64,000 nucleotides of DNA from Arthrobacter rhizophilus (GTDB lineage: Bacteria > Actinomycetota > Actinomycetes > Actinomycetales > Micrococcaceae), in NCBI RefSeq assembly GCF_026241105.1, contig NZ_JAPFFT010000023.1, positions 1 through 64,000 on the forward strand, written 5' to 3'. Of the stretch, positions 8,928 through 17,641 are shown piece by piece. Within the stretch, counting starts at the first letter, position 1; each line of letters begins with the position of its first letter. The notes beneath the pieces are model-generated. The model worked only from the letters and a program-made list of their open reading frames with translations. It did no database searches and had not been told where the DNA came from. The position numbers and the translations under genes are program-made.

Positions 8928-10337
8928 ATGAACGTTCAGCAGCAGTCCTTTGCACGTCGTGGTTTCCTCCGCGGCGCGCTTGCCGCGGCCGTGCTTGTGC
9001 CGTTGGCCGGCTCGATGGCCTCCTGTGCAGCCGGTGGCGGCGGAGGATCCACCGGTCCTACGGGGACCGTTTCAGATGCCAACCCGTTCGGCATGGCAGA
9101 CAAGTCCACCGTTGACGCCGTGATTTTCAAGGGCGGCTATGGAATCGACTACGTTGACTTCGCGGGCAAGGGCTTCGAAAGCGCGCACGCGGGTTCCACC
9201 GCCAAGATTGCCCCCTCGACGGACATCGCGCAGGAACTCCAGCCGCGATTCGTTGGAGGCAACCCGCCGGACTTGATCGACAACTCCGGCGCCAAGGCAA
9301 TCGGCTTCAGCACCATCCTGGCCCAGCTTGAAGACCTCACCAGTGTGGTCAACGCCAAGAACCTCGAAGGCAAGGTCATCAAGGACACCCTTTATGGCGG
9401 TGTGCTTGCTCCGGGAACCTTCGAAGGCAAGCTGGCGGCCCTGAACTACGTGCTGACCGTCTACGCCATGTGGTACTCGGATGCATTCCTCAAGGACAAC
9501 GGCTGGTCCGTTCCCAAGACCTGGGACGAAATGTACGCGCTCGGCGAGCAGGCCAAGGCCAAGGGCAAGTACCTGTTTGTTTGGGGCAAGGAAGCCGCCA
9601 CCTACTACCAGGAAATGGCGATCGCTTCCGCCATCAAGGAAGGTGGACACGATGTCCGCCTGGGCCTTGAAAACCTCAAGGCAGATTGCTGGTCCCACCC
9701 GGCACTCCAAAGCGTCTTCACTGCCATGGGAAAGATCGTCAAGGCCGGGTTCTTCAAGCCCGGCGGTTCCGGCACCCAGTTCACCGCGGCGCAGGCGCAG
9801 TGGAGCAACGCCCAGGAAGCAGTGTTCTACCCGTCCGGCTCGTGGATCGAGAACGAGATGAAGGACCAGACGAAGGCCGGCTTCAAGATGACCGGCGCCC
9901 CGGTCCCCTCAGTGACCACCGGCTCCAAGCTGCCGTATACGGCACTCCACAGCGCAGCAGGCGAGCCGTTCGTGGTTCCTTCGCAAGGCAAGAACGTCGC
10001 CGGCGGCAAGGAACTGCTCCGCGTCATGCTGTCCAAGGATGCTGCCACCAACTTCGCCAAGACCAAGCTGGCCCCCACCATCGTCAAGGACACAGTTCCC
10101 GCCGATGGCTTCGGATCCACGGCTTTGGTCTCCCAGACCAAGCTGCTCGGCGATGCTGGAGACAACATCTACACCTGGAACTTCATCGACCTCTACGGCA
10201 CCAACAAGGACCAGTTGGTCGTATGGAACACGTTCCTCGACGGAAAATCCGACGTCGCAACCCTGACGTCGGACCTACAGAAGATCACCGACAAGGTCCG
10301 CAACGACAGCTCGGTCAAGAAGATTGAAGTGAAGTGA
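8928..10337 (+). CDS. ngcE: sugar ABC transporter substrate-binding lipoprotein, NgcE-like
   Basis: A 469-aa solute-binding protein with an ARRGFLRG twin-arginine signal and a lipoprotein-like Cys after SMAS. Family blocks LQPRFVGGNPPDLIDNSGA and LNYVLTVYAMWYSDAFLKDN resemble NgcE, the N-acetylglucosamine/diacetylchitobiose-binding protein of Streptomyces. The substrate assignment rests on remembered similarity. The ATG at 8928 follows GGAGGG, and the longer frame from 8826 has no ribosome site. A TTGACA at 8766 may be part of the promoter. The stop overlaps the first permease (GTGA), so the three genes form one operon. It lacks an ATPase gene and probably uses a shared MsiK-type ATPase. Confidence 0.8.
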   Translation: MNVQQQSFARRGFLRGALAAAVLVPLAGSMASCAAGGGGGSTGPTGTVSDANPFGMADKSTVDAVIFKGGYGIDYVDFAGKGFESAHAGSTAKIAPSTDIAQELQPRFVGGNPPDLIDNSGAKAIGFSTILAQLEDLTSVVNAKNLEGKVIKDTLYGGVLAPGTFEGKLAALNYVLTVYAMWYSDAFLKDNGWSVPKTWDEMYALGEQAKAKGKYLFVWGKEAATYYQEMAIASAIKEGGHDVRLGLENLKADCWSHPALQSVFTAMGKIVKAGFFKPGGSGTQFTAAQAQWSNAQEAVFYPSGSWIENEMKDQTKAGFKMTGAPVPSVTTGSKLPYTALHSAAGEPFVVPSQGKNVAGGKELLRVMLSKDAATNFAKTKLAPTIVKDTVPADGFGSTALVSQTKLLGDAGDNIYTWNFIDLYGTNKDQLVVWNTFLDGKSDVATLTSDLQKITDKVRNDSSVKKIEVK

Positions 10338-11359
10338 CTTCAGTGAAAGCAAAAACACTCCGGGTCGGCGACGGTGCGTCCGCCGTCGTCGTTCCGGACA
10401 CAGCCCCACCCGCCTACAAGAGGCGGCGCAAGCCCCTGACGTTCGACAAGATCAGCTTCTTCGTGGTCTTCCTCGGCCTGCCCCTGGCCATGTACATCCT
10501 GTTTGTGATCTCTCCGTTTGCCCAGGCGTTCTACTACTCCATGACGGACTGGAGCGGTTTCTCGCCCAACATGAATTTCACGGGTTTCCAGAACTACCAG
10601 AAGCTCTTCACGGATGACATCTTCATGAAGGCCATGGGGAACAACATCCTGCTGGTCATCTTCCTGCCGATCATCACCATCATCCTCAGCCTGGTGCTGG
10701 CAACCTTGGTGACCGTGGGAGGCAGCAGCAAGGGCCAGATCAAGGGCCTGCGCAACTCGAGCTTCTACCGGGTTGTCTCCTTCTTCCCCTACACGATTCC
10801 GGCCATTGCGATCGGCATCATGTGGGGCCAGATCTACGATCCTTCCGGAGGTCTGCTGAACGGCCTCCTCACGTCCCTGGGCATGGACCAGTTCAAGTCC
10901 TTCGCCTGGCTCGGTGACAAGAGCACCGCCATGATCGCCACGATGTTCGTGATCGTATGGGGCTTCATCGGCTTCTACATGGTGCTGTTCGTCGCCGGCA
11001 TCAAGGGCATCCCCGCAGAGCTGTTTGAGGCGGCCAGGATTGACGGGGCAGGACGTTTCCGCACTGCCGTGTCCATCACCATCCCGTTGATCCGGGACAA
11101 CATCCAGACCGCCTACATCTACATGGGCATCCTGGCGCTCGATGCGTTCGTCTACATGGCCGCCCTCAACTCGGGCGGTGGCCCGGACAACTCCACGTTG
11201 GTGATGTCCCAGCAGCTCTTCTTCACCGCTTTCACCAAGGGCCAGTTCGGCCTGGCCAGCGCCATGGGCGTTGTGCTGGCCGTAGCCACCCTGATCTTCT
11301 CCGGCCTCGTGTTCCTGGTCAACAGGCTCACGGGTGGCGACAAGGATGTGTCCCTCTGA
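10334..11359 (+). CDS. sugar ABC transporter permease (NgcF/MalF type)
   Basis: A 341-aa integral membrane protein of the binding-protein-dependent permease superfamily. Six or more hydrophobic segments follow a basic cytoplasmic N-terminus of about 45 residues. The EAA loop that contacts the ATPase is EAARIDGAGRFRTAVSITIP (about 235-254). The GTG start at 10334 overlaps the ngcE-like stop. It pairs with the next gene to form the channel of a carbohydrate importer. Confidence 0.9.
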   Translation: MTSVKAKTLRVGDGASAVVVPDTAPPAYKRRRKPLTFDKISFFVVFLGLPLAMYILFVISPFAQAFYYSMTDWSGFSPNMNFTGFQNYQKLFTDDIFMKAMGNNILLVIFLPIITIILSLVLATLVTVGGSSKGQIKGLRNSSFYRVVSFFPYTIPAIAIGIMWGQIYDPSGGLLNGLLTSLGMDQFKSFAWLGDKSTAMIATMFVIVWGFIGFYMVLFVAGIKGIPAELFEAARIDGAGRFRTAVSITIPLIRDNIQTAYIYMGILALDAFVYMAALNSGGGPDNSTLVMSQQLFFTAFTKGQFGLASAMGVVLAVATLIFSGLVFLVNRLTGGDKDVSL

Positions 11360-12252
11360 TGACTACCAAAATAGCCAGCCAGGAAATGAAATCGCTGCAC
11401 TTCACCCCCCGCAAGCCGGCCATGACCCCCGGCGACAAGGTGGTGGGCGCGGTTTCGCACACGGCCCTGACCATCTGGTCCCTCATTGTGATCCTGCCCT
11501 TGCTCTGGACTTTCATGTCCTCCTTCAAGACGTCCAGCGAGATCTTCGCCTCGCCGTTCGCCTTGCCCTCGCAGTGGCGCTTCGACAACTACATCCGCGC
11601 CTGGAGCGAAGCCGGAATCGGAAGCTACTTCCTGAATTCGGTGGTCGTGGTGGGTTCGGCGCTCGTGATCGTCATGGTCCTCGGTGCCATGTGTGCGTAC
11701 ATCCTTGCGCGTTACACCTTCCCGGGCAGCAAAGCCATTTACTACCTGATGCTGGCTGGCCTGACCTTCCCGATCTTCCTGGCCATGGTGCCGCTGTTCT
11801 TCATCATGCGGAACATCGGCCTGCTGAACACCTTGCCGGGACTCATCCTGGTGTACGTCGGCTTTGCGCTGCCGTTCACCGTCTTTTTCCTGTTCTCCTT
11901 CTTCAAGTCCCTTCCTCACGAAATCACCGAGGCGGCTGCCTTGGATGGAGCGGGTGAGTGGCGGACGTTCTTCCAAGTCATGTTGCCGATGGCCAAGCCC
12001 GGGCTCGCCTCCGTGGCCATCTTCAACTTCCTTGGCCTGTGGAACCAGTTCCTGATTCCGGTGGCGATCAATGCAGCCGGGCCGCGCGTGCTGTCCCAAG
12101 GGCTGGCTGCCTTCGCCGGCCAGATGGGTTATGCAGTGGACTTCGGCGCCTTGTTCGCGGCCGTCACGGTCACAGTGGTTCCGGTGCTGATCGTGTACGT
12201 CATCTTCCAGCGTCAGCTTCAAGGCTCCGTATCGCAGGGTACGTCAAAGTAG
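11359..12252 (+). CDS. sugar ABC transporter permease (NgcG/MalG type)
   Basis: A 297-aa permease with six predicted membrane spans. The EAA loop EAAALDGAGEWRTFFQVMLP lies about two thirds along. It starts on the last base of the preceding stop (TGATG) and is the partner subunit of the upstream permease. It ends 20 bases before an intrinsic terminator, so no ATPase gene belongs to this operon. Confidence 0.9.
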   Translation: MTTKIASQEMKSLHFTPRKPAMTPGDKVVGAVSHTALTIWSLIVILPLLWTFMSSFKTSSEIFASPFALPSQWRFDNYIRAWSEAGIGSYFLNSVVVVGSALVIVMVLGAMCAYILARYTFPGSKAIYYLMLAGLTFPIFLAMVPLFFIMRNIGLLNTLPGLILVYVGFALPFTVFFLFSFFKSLPHEITEAAALDGAGEWRTFFQVMLPMAKPGLASVAIFNFLGLWNQFLIPVAINAAGPRVLSQGLAAFAGQMGYAVDFGALFAAVTVTVVPVLIVYVIFQRQLQGSVSQGTSK

Positions 12253-12272
12253 CACAACCAAGCTAAATAGGC

Positions 12273-12320
12273 GCCCGACGGCGGTTCTCACCTTTGGTGG
12301 GGGCGCCGTCGTGCGTTTCT
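12273..12320 (+). terminator. intrinsic terminator after the sugar transporter operon
   Basis: GCCCGACGGCG (12273-12283) pairs with CGCCGTCGTGC (12304-12314) with one mismatch, followed by GTTTCT. It lies between convergent genes and could serve both. Confidence 0.7.
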
Positions 12321-12350
12321 GCCGGCTGCGCCGACGTCGCGCGGGCCGCT

Positions 12351-13208
12351 TCAGAGCCGCTGATAACGGGAGCGGAACAGGGAGAAGACCCCGTAGGCCA
12401 TGAGTCCGAGGCTGACGAACCCCAGCACCCATCCGCCAAACGGTTGTTTCAGGAAGGCCTTGAGTGCCGAGTCGAGGCCGCCTTGTTGGGAGGGGTCGTG
12501 GGCCGCTGTGGCGATCAGGATGAGCAAGCCGACGGCGCCGAGGGCCACCCCTTTCGCGCAATAGCCCGCCACGCCAAGCACCGTGAACGCATCTCCCAGG
12601 GCCCCGGACGGCTTTCCCCTCAGGTTCTTTTCGTACTTGCGTGTGATCCCCATGAAGACGTATGTGCCGGCGGCTGCCAGGAGCGCCACCCCGATGATCA
12701 CCAGGAGGACAGTGCCCGCAGTGCTGGACATGAGGTCTGCACTGGTCGTACGGGATTTCTCGCTGCTGCTGCTTGGGCGACTGAACGCAAAACTGCCGAA
12801 GGTCACCGCGGCCACAGCAAAGACGATTGCCTGCCCGGCTGCCTTGAGCCGATTCATCCAAGGCCTCGAGCTGCCACCCCCGCTCCACCCCATCACGGCG
12901 TCGCTCGCCATGTAGAGCGCGAGGGCACCGCAGGCCACTAGTCCCGCCCACAAAAGGACGACGCCGCCAGGCGTGGCAGCCATCTGGCCGACCGCACCGC
13001 TTTCGTCGGCTTGGCCGGATGCGCCCAGCGCGATCCCCAAGGCGATGATCCCGATCAGGAGGTGTATCAGCCCTAAGGCGACGAAGCCGGCCCGGGCAAC
13101 TACCCGGACGGTCCGTGAATCCTTGGCGTCATCAACCGCGTCCCCCACCGAATCGGCGCCCCGGGACACTGCATTGCCGGCCTTGTTCATATGATCGTCT
13201 GTGCCCAC
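12351..13208 (-). CDS. DUF1206 six-span membrane protein
   Basis: A 285-aa integral membrane protein built of three similar repeats of two membrane spans, each starting with a segment like VRVVARAGFVALGLIHLLIG or VAGYCAKGVALGAVGLLILI. This is the DUF1206 pattern, whose function is unknown. The N-terminal 40 residues are hydrophilic and charged. The GTG at 13208 is chosen because AAAGGAG precedes it, while an ATG at 13241 lacks a ribosome site. It is probably a single gene. Confidence 0.85.
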   Translation of the reverse strand: MGTDDHMNKAGNAVSRGADSVGDAVDDAKDSRTVRVVARAGFVALGLIHLLIGIIALGIALGASGQADESGAVGQMAATPGGVVLLWAGLVACGALALYMASDAVMGWSGGGSSRPWMNRLKAAGQAIVFAVAAVTFGSFAFSRPSSSSEKSRTTSADLMSSTAGTVLLVIIGVALLAAAGTYVFMGITRKYEKNLRGKPSGALGDAFTVLGVAGYCAKGVALGAVGLLILIATAAHDPSQQGGLDSALKAFLKQPFGGWVLGFVSLGLMAYGVFSLFRSRYQRL

Positions 13209-13291
13209 GGAGCTCCTTTTGGTCTGCCCCCATCTTGCCACTGCGGGCTCCCGGAAGGGAGGGAGGGGCGGCTACTCGATACCATGGGCGC

Positions 13292-13585
13292 ATGTGGATC
13301 GCGTGGATCGAGTTCGACATCCTCCTCGGCGAGGTGCACAGCCTGAAGGAGAAACGCTCCCTCGTGCGTCCGCTGATCGCCGAGTTGAAACGACGCTTCG
13401 AAGTCTCCGCCGCCGAAACCGGACACCTGGACCAGCATCGCCGAGCCCTCTTCGGCGCTGCCGCGGTGGCGTCGGACCGGGCGCACCTTGTGGAGGTGCT
13501 CGACGCCGTCGAACGCTTTGTTGCCGCCCGCCCCGAACTGGAGCTGCTGAGCGCCCGACGCCGGGACCTCCACAGCGAGGACTGA
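13292..13585 (+). CDS. DUF503 family protein
   Basis: A 97-aa protein of the DUF503 family, an alpha/beta ferredoxin-like fold. It opens MWIAWIEFDILLGEVHSLKE, continues KRSLVRPLIAELKRRF and has the internal pattern VSAAETGHLDQHRRA that marks the family. Function is unknown. In other bacteria relatives often sit near rbfA and infB, but not here. The internal ATG at 13292 is used because the upstream part of the frame has no family similarity. Confidence 0.85.
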   Translation: MWIAWIEFDILLGEVHSLKEKRSLVRPLIAELKRRFEVSAAETGHLDQHRRALFGAAAVASDRAHLVEVLDAVERFVAARPELELLSARRRDLHSED

Positions 13586-13590
13586 AAACA

Positions 13591-13653
13591 CAACGCGGGG
13601 TCACTTACGGCCCATCCCGAGGGGATTCTTGGGCCGTAAGTGACCCCGCGTTG
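13591..13653. repeat. perfect 24-bp inverted repeat, REP-like or bidirectional terminator
   Basis: Bases 13591-13614 are exactly complementary to 13630-13653 around a 15-base loop. The element sits six bases after the DUF503 stop and 15 bases from the purL stop, between convergent genes. The arm begins CAACGCGGGGTCACTTACGG. It can act as terminator for both genes, and its length suggests a dispersed palindromic element. Confidence 0.75.
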
Positions 13654-13667
13654 GGGGTTGCCAGGCG

Positions 13668-15986
13668 CTAGCCGAAGTACTTCGGCAGTGTGGCCTCGTG
13701 GGCTTCGCTGAGTGCGTCCAAGGACAGCTCGTCCACGCCGTTGATCTCCAACTTGCCGCTGGCAGCGTCGACTACGCCGATCCGGAGGTGGGCGAAGCCG
13801 CGGGCGGTGCACATGTCCTTGAAACGGATTTCCTCGGAGCGCGGAACGGACACGATGGCCCGGCCCTGGGTCTCGGAGAACAATGCGGTGAACAGGTCCA
13901 CGCCGTCGCGCTCCACGAGTTCGTCCAGCGCAATCCGGGCGCCGACGCCGTAGCGCAGCGAGGACTCCACCAGTGCAGCGGCAAGGCCGCCCTCGGAGAG
14001 ATCGTGCGCGGCATCGATCATGCCGTCGCGCGAAGCGTTGATGAGGATTTCGCCGAGCTGGCGCTCGATGGACAGGTCAACCTTTGGCGGCAAGCCACCG
14101 AGGTGTCCGCGCAGGTTGGACCACTCCGAACCGTCCAGCTCCGCGGCCGTGGTGCCCAGCAGGTAGATGGCCTGGCCGTCTTCCTTCCAGCCGGACGGGG
14201 TGCGGCGCGCGACGTCGTCGAGCTTGCCCAAAACGGCCACCACAGGGGAGGGGTGGATCGGCACGGTACCCGTCTGGTTGTACAGGGAGACGTTGCCGCC
14301 GGTGACAGGGACGCCCAGCTCCATGCAAGCGTCGGACAGGCCACGAATGGCCTCGGCCAGCTGCCACATGACGTCAGGGTCCTCGGGGGAACCGAAGTTC
14401 AGGCAGTCGCTGACAGCCATCGGCACGGCGCCGGAGGTGGCGACGTTGCGGTATGCCTCGGCCAGAGCCAGCTGTGCACCGTGGTACGGATCGAGGTAGG
14501 TGTAGCGGCCGTTGGCGTCGGTGGCCAGGGCCACGCCAAGGCCGGTTTCCTCGTCCACGCGGACCACTCCGGCGTCGTCCGGGAACGCCATGGCGGTGTT
14601 GCCGCCGACGTAGCGATCGTACTGCTTGGTGATCCAGGCCTTGCTGCACATGTTCGGCGAAGCAATGAGCTCGGTGACGGCGGCGGCCAGTTCCCCGGAG
14701 GTCGAGGGACGGCCGGCGTCCTGCACGGAGCCAGTGAAGGTATCGGCCTGGACGGAATCCTGCCATGAGGGGCGCGAGTACGGGCGGTCGTAGACCGGAC
14801 CGTCGTGGGCAACGGTGCGCGGGTCGACGTCGACAATGACTTCGCCTTCCCACGTGATGATGAGGCGGCCGGTATCGGTCACTTCACCCAGCCAGGAGTA
14901 CTCTACGGCCCACTTGTCCATGACCGCTTCGAAGGCGGCAATGTTCTCGGGGGTGACAACGGCCATCATGCGTTCCTGGGACTCGGACATCAGGATTTCG
15001 CCCGGGGTCAGAGTGGGGTCGCGCAGCAAGACGGAGGTCAGCTCAACCTGCATGCCGCCGTCGCCGTTGGAGGCGAGCTCGGACGTGGCGCAGGAAATGC
15101 CTGCCGCGCCGAGGTCTTGGATACCCTCAACCAGCGAACCCTTGAACAGCTCCAGGCAGCACTCGATCAGGACCTTCTCGGCGAAGGGGTCGCCCACCTG
15201 GACGGCGGGGCGCTTAGACGGCTTGGTGTCGTCGAAGGACTCCGAGGCCAGCACCGAGGCGCCGCCAATACCGTCGCCACCGGTGCGTGCACCGAACAGG
15301 ACCACCTTGTTGCCCTTGCCGGAGGCGTTGGCCAGGCGGATGTCCTCATGACGCATGACGCCGACTGCCAGCGCGTTGACCAGCGGGTTGCCCTGGTACA
15401 CGGAATCGAACACCATTTCGCCGCCGATGTTCGGCAAGCCAAGCGAGTTGCCGTAGCCGCCGATGCCAGCAACAGCGCCATGCATGACGCGGGCCGTGTC
15501 CGGGTGGTCGATGGCGCCGAAACGCAGCGGATCCATCACGGCAACCGGACGGGCGCCCATGGAGATGATGTCGCGGACAATGCCGCCAATGCCGGTTGCG
15601 GCACCCTGGTAGGGCTCCACGAACGACGGCGAGTTGTGGGACTCGATCTTGAACGTCACGGCCCAGCCGTCGCCAAGGTTGGTGACGCCGGCGTTTTCGC
15701 CAATGCCCACCAGCATGTCCTTCTTCATCTCCTCGGTCACCTTTTCGCCGAACTGGCGCAGGTGGTTCTTCGAGGACTTGTAGGAACAGTGCTCGCTCCA
15801 CATCACGGAGTACATGGCGAGCTCGGCACCGGTGGGGCGGCGGCCCAGCACCTTGACGACCTCGTCGAATTCGTTTTGCTTCAGGCCCAGTTCGGCCCAG
15901 GGGAGCTCGGTGTCCGGGGTCTTGGCTGCGTTCTCGACGGTGTCGATGTTGAACTTCTTGCCGACGGTTTCAGCTGAGGTAGTCAC
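13668..15986 (-). CDS. purL: phosphoribosylformylglycinamidine synthase subunit PurL
   Basis: A 772-aa synthetase subunit of the small PurL type. It makes FGAM from FGAR with ATP and ammonia supplied by PurQ, in complex with PurS. Family blocks include [12 protein letters not shown] near residue 65, [48 protein letters not shown] and a late [12 protein letters not shown]. Length is typical. Its start overlaps the purQ stop by four bases, and it is last in the purS-purQ-purL operon. Confidence 0.97.
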   Translation of the reverse strand: MTTSAETVGKKFNIDTVENAAKTPDTELPWAELGLKQNEFDEVVKVLGRRPTGAELAMYSVMWSEHCSYKSSKNHLRQFGEKVTEEMKKDMLVGIGENAGVTNLGDGWAVTFKIESHNSPSFVEPYQGAATGIGGIVRDIISMGARPVAVMDPLRFGAIDHPDTARVMHGAVAGIGGYGNSLGLPNIGGEMVFDSVYQGNPLVNALAVGVMRHEDIRLANASGKGNKVVLFGARTGGDGIGGASVLASESFDDTKPSKRPAVQVGDPFAEKVLIECCLELFKGSLVEGIQDLGAAGISCATSELASNGDGGMQVELTSVLLRDPTLTPGEILMSESQERMMAVVTPENIAAFEAVMDKWAVEYSWLGEVTDTGRLIITWEGEVIVDVDPRTVAHDGPVYDRPYSRPSWQDSVQADTFTGSVQDAGRPSTSGELAAAVTELIASPNMCSKAWITKQYDRYVGGNTAMAFPDDAGVVRVDEETGLGVALATDANGRYTYLDPYHGAQLALAEAYRNVATSGAVPMAVSDCLNFGSPEDPDVMWQLAEAIRGLSDACMELGVPVTGGNVSLYNQTGTVPIHPSPVVAVLGKLDDVARRTPSGWKEDGQAIYLLGTTAAELDGSEWSNLRGHLGGLPPKVDLSIERQLGEILINASRDGMIDAAHDLSEGGLAAALVESSLRYGVGARIALDELVERDGVDLFTALFSETQGRAIVSVPRSEEIRFKDMCTARGFAHLRIGVVDAASGKLEINGVDELSLDALSEAHEATLPKYFG

Positions 15987-16738
15987 TGTGCGCCTCCCAC
16001 GATCTTGTTCAGGACGGAGGTGAAGAAGCCCAAGCCATCGGTGCCGTCGTTGGACTCCGGACCGAATCCGGGCTCCACCGCGTGCTCCGGGTGTGGCATG
16101 AGGCCCACCACGTTGCCGGCGGCGTTGCTGATGCCGGCGATGTCGCGGCGTGAACCGTTCGGGTTCCAGCCGACATAGCGGAACACGACGCGGCCCTCGG
16201 CCTCAAGGGCGTCCAGGGTCTTGTCGTCAGCGATGTACTGGCCGTCCTGGTTCTTCAGCGGAACCGTGATTTCCTGGTCTGCCTCGTAGTCCGAGGTCCA
16301 CGAAGTGGTGTTGTTCTCGACGCGCAGGACCTGGTCGCGGCATAAGAACTTCAGGTGGTCGTTCTTGATCATGGAGCCGGGCAGCAGGTGCGACTCGGTC
16401 AAGATCTGGAAGCCGTTGCAAATGCCCAGGACAGGGAGCTTGGCGTCGGAATTTGCTGCGTCGATGATCTTCGACATCAGCGGCGCAAATCGCGAAATGG
16501 CACCGGCGCGCAGGTAGTCGCCGTAGGAGAACCCGCCGGGAATGACCACGGCGTCCACATCTGCCAGCTCGGTGTCCGCGTGCCAGAGCGCGACGGCGGT
16601 GCCGCCTGCCAGGCGGACCGCACGGGCGGCGTCGCGGTCGTCGAGGGTGCCGGGGAAGGTGACGACGCCGATCTTGGCCCCGACCAAGTGGGGCTCGACG
16701 GCCACAGGGGCTCCGCCGATCAAAGGAAGTTCAGTCAT
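15983..16738 (-). CDS. purQ: phosphoribosylformylglycinamidine synthase subunit PurQ
   Basis: A 251-aa class I glutamine amidotransferase that feeds ammonia to PurL. The nucleophile Cys is in [13 protein letters not shown] and the His/Glu pair in [11 protein letters not shown]. The oxyanion segment is [18 protein letters not shown]. It is slightly longer than the usual 220-230 residues because of an N-terminal extension of about 20 residues ([20 protein letters not shown]) before the family start, so a shorter form is possible. It is coupled to purL and follows purS by one base. Confidence 0.96.
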   Translation of the reverse strand: MTELPLIGGAPVAVEPHLVGAKIGVVTFPGTLDDRDAARAVRLAGGTAVALWHADTELADVDAVVIPGGFSYGDYLRAGAISRFAPLMSKIIDAANSDAKLPVLGICNGFQILTESHLLPGSMIKNDHLKFLCRDQVLRVENNTTSWTSDYEADQEITVPLKNQDGQYIADDKTLDALEAEGRVVFRYVGWNPNGSRRDIAGISNAAGNVVGLMPHPEHAVEPGFGPESNDGTDGLGFFTSVLNKIVGGAQ

Positions 16739-16739
16739 G

Positions 16740-16991
16740 TCAGGCCTCGACGACCTCGACGTTGACGACGTCTTCGATCACCGGGTTGGACAGCAGGGTC
16801 TCGGCAGCTTCGCGGGCCTGGGCGAGGATGGCGTCGGTCACCTCGCCGTCGACGGTCAGTTCAAAGCGCTTGCCCTGGCGGACTGCGCTAAAGCTGGTGA
16901 AGCCGAGGCGGGGCAGCGCGCCCACGATGGCCTTTCCCTGCGGGTCCAGAATCTCGGGCTTGGGCATGACGTCGACGACGATCCGGGGCAT
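16740..16991 (-). CDS. purS: phosphoribosylformylglycinamidine synthase subunit PurS
   Basis: An 83-aa small subunit that bridges PurL and PurQ. It opens [20 protein letters not shown], has the family GLPRLGF-type segment as [20 protein letters not shown] and ends [13 protein letters not shown]. It is the first gene of the operon, with an AGGAGTT-like ribosome site (aggagttaccgg on the minus strand) just upstream. Confidence 0.95.
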   Translation of the reverse strand: MPRIVVDVMPKPEILDPQGKAIVGALPRLGFTSFSAVRQGKRFELTVDGEVTDAILAQAREAAETLLSNPVIEDVVNVEVVEA

Positions 16992-17234
16992 CCGGTAACT
17001 CCTGTGCGTGAGCGTTGGTTAAACCTTGGTTAAAGGCTGCCGCGGAGTGCCGTCTCACGCCGGAACCGCATCCGACAGCGTTCAGCGACAGTGTTTGGAT
17101 GCAGTGTCTTACGGAATAAGGAGGGCGCTCCGCGAGCTTGCACGCCCATTCTACCGGCCAAATCGCTACATACCCTATTTGCGGAAGATCGGTGAAGGGG
17201 CCCCGCGGACCGCACCAATTCGCGGCGGCGGCCT

Positions 17235-17269
17235 GCCGCCGTCGGGGGTTTTCAATCTCCGACGGCGGC
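17235..17269. other. inverted repeat in the purS upstream region
   Basis: An 11-bp perfect stem (17235-17245 with 17259-17269) has a 13-base loop containing a T/A-rich stretch. It lies in the 315-base gap between purS and the small membrane-protein gene. A PurR site was looked for and not recognised. Apart from this hairpin and the purS ribosome site, nothing clear is seen in 16992-17306. Confidence 0.5.
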
Positions 17270-17306
17270 TCTGGCTCGCAATGGTTTGCGTCACTAGGAT
17301 TGCGGC

Positions 17307-17492
17307 ATGGCCGAAAACGCGAAGTCGATGGTTTTGCCCGTGGTCCTTGCGGCGGTTTTTGCTGGCCTGGGGAGGATGGTTTTCCAGAGGATCAAGGCAG
17401 ACCGGGCGGCCCGGGAAAACCGCATTTCGGTGCCGCCGGATGCTTCGACAAGAGCCAAAATCAGCGACGCCTTGCGAGGAATCCATTCTTAG
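17307..17492 (+). CDS. small single-span membrane protein
   Basis: A 61-aa protein starting MAENAKSMVLPVVLAAVFAG. One hydrophobic segment (about residues 8-23) precedes a basic, hydrophilic tail rich in Arg and Ala. This is the layout of a small inner-membrane protein with a cytoplasmic C-terminus. No known domain is recognised. The ATG is preceded by a weak GGATTGCGGC. It is probably transcribed alone, and its reality rests on codon use and layout. Confidence 0.55.
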   Translation: MAENAKSMVLPVVLAAVFAGLGRMVFQRIKADRAARENRISVPPDASTRAKISDALRGIHS

Positions 17493-17641
17493 CGCGGCCT
17501 GTCCGCTTGCGTGTTTGTGCGCCGCTCACATCGCGGAACCATAAACTATCCCGGCTAGACCTCGCGATGGTCCTGATGTACTTTCCATACCAACGGGCAT
17601 AAACCTTACTCTTTCGCAACTTAATTATTGGGGGAATTGGC

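Noticed and set aside
13698-15977. Long plus-strand frames opposite purL
   Set aside because: Purely antisense to a complete PurL. Composition reflects complementary codons and no domain is seen.
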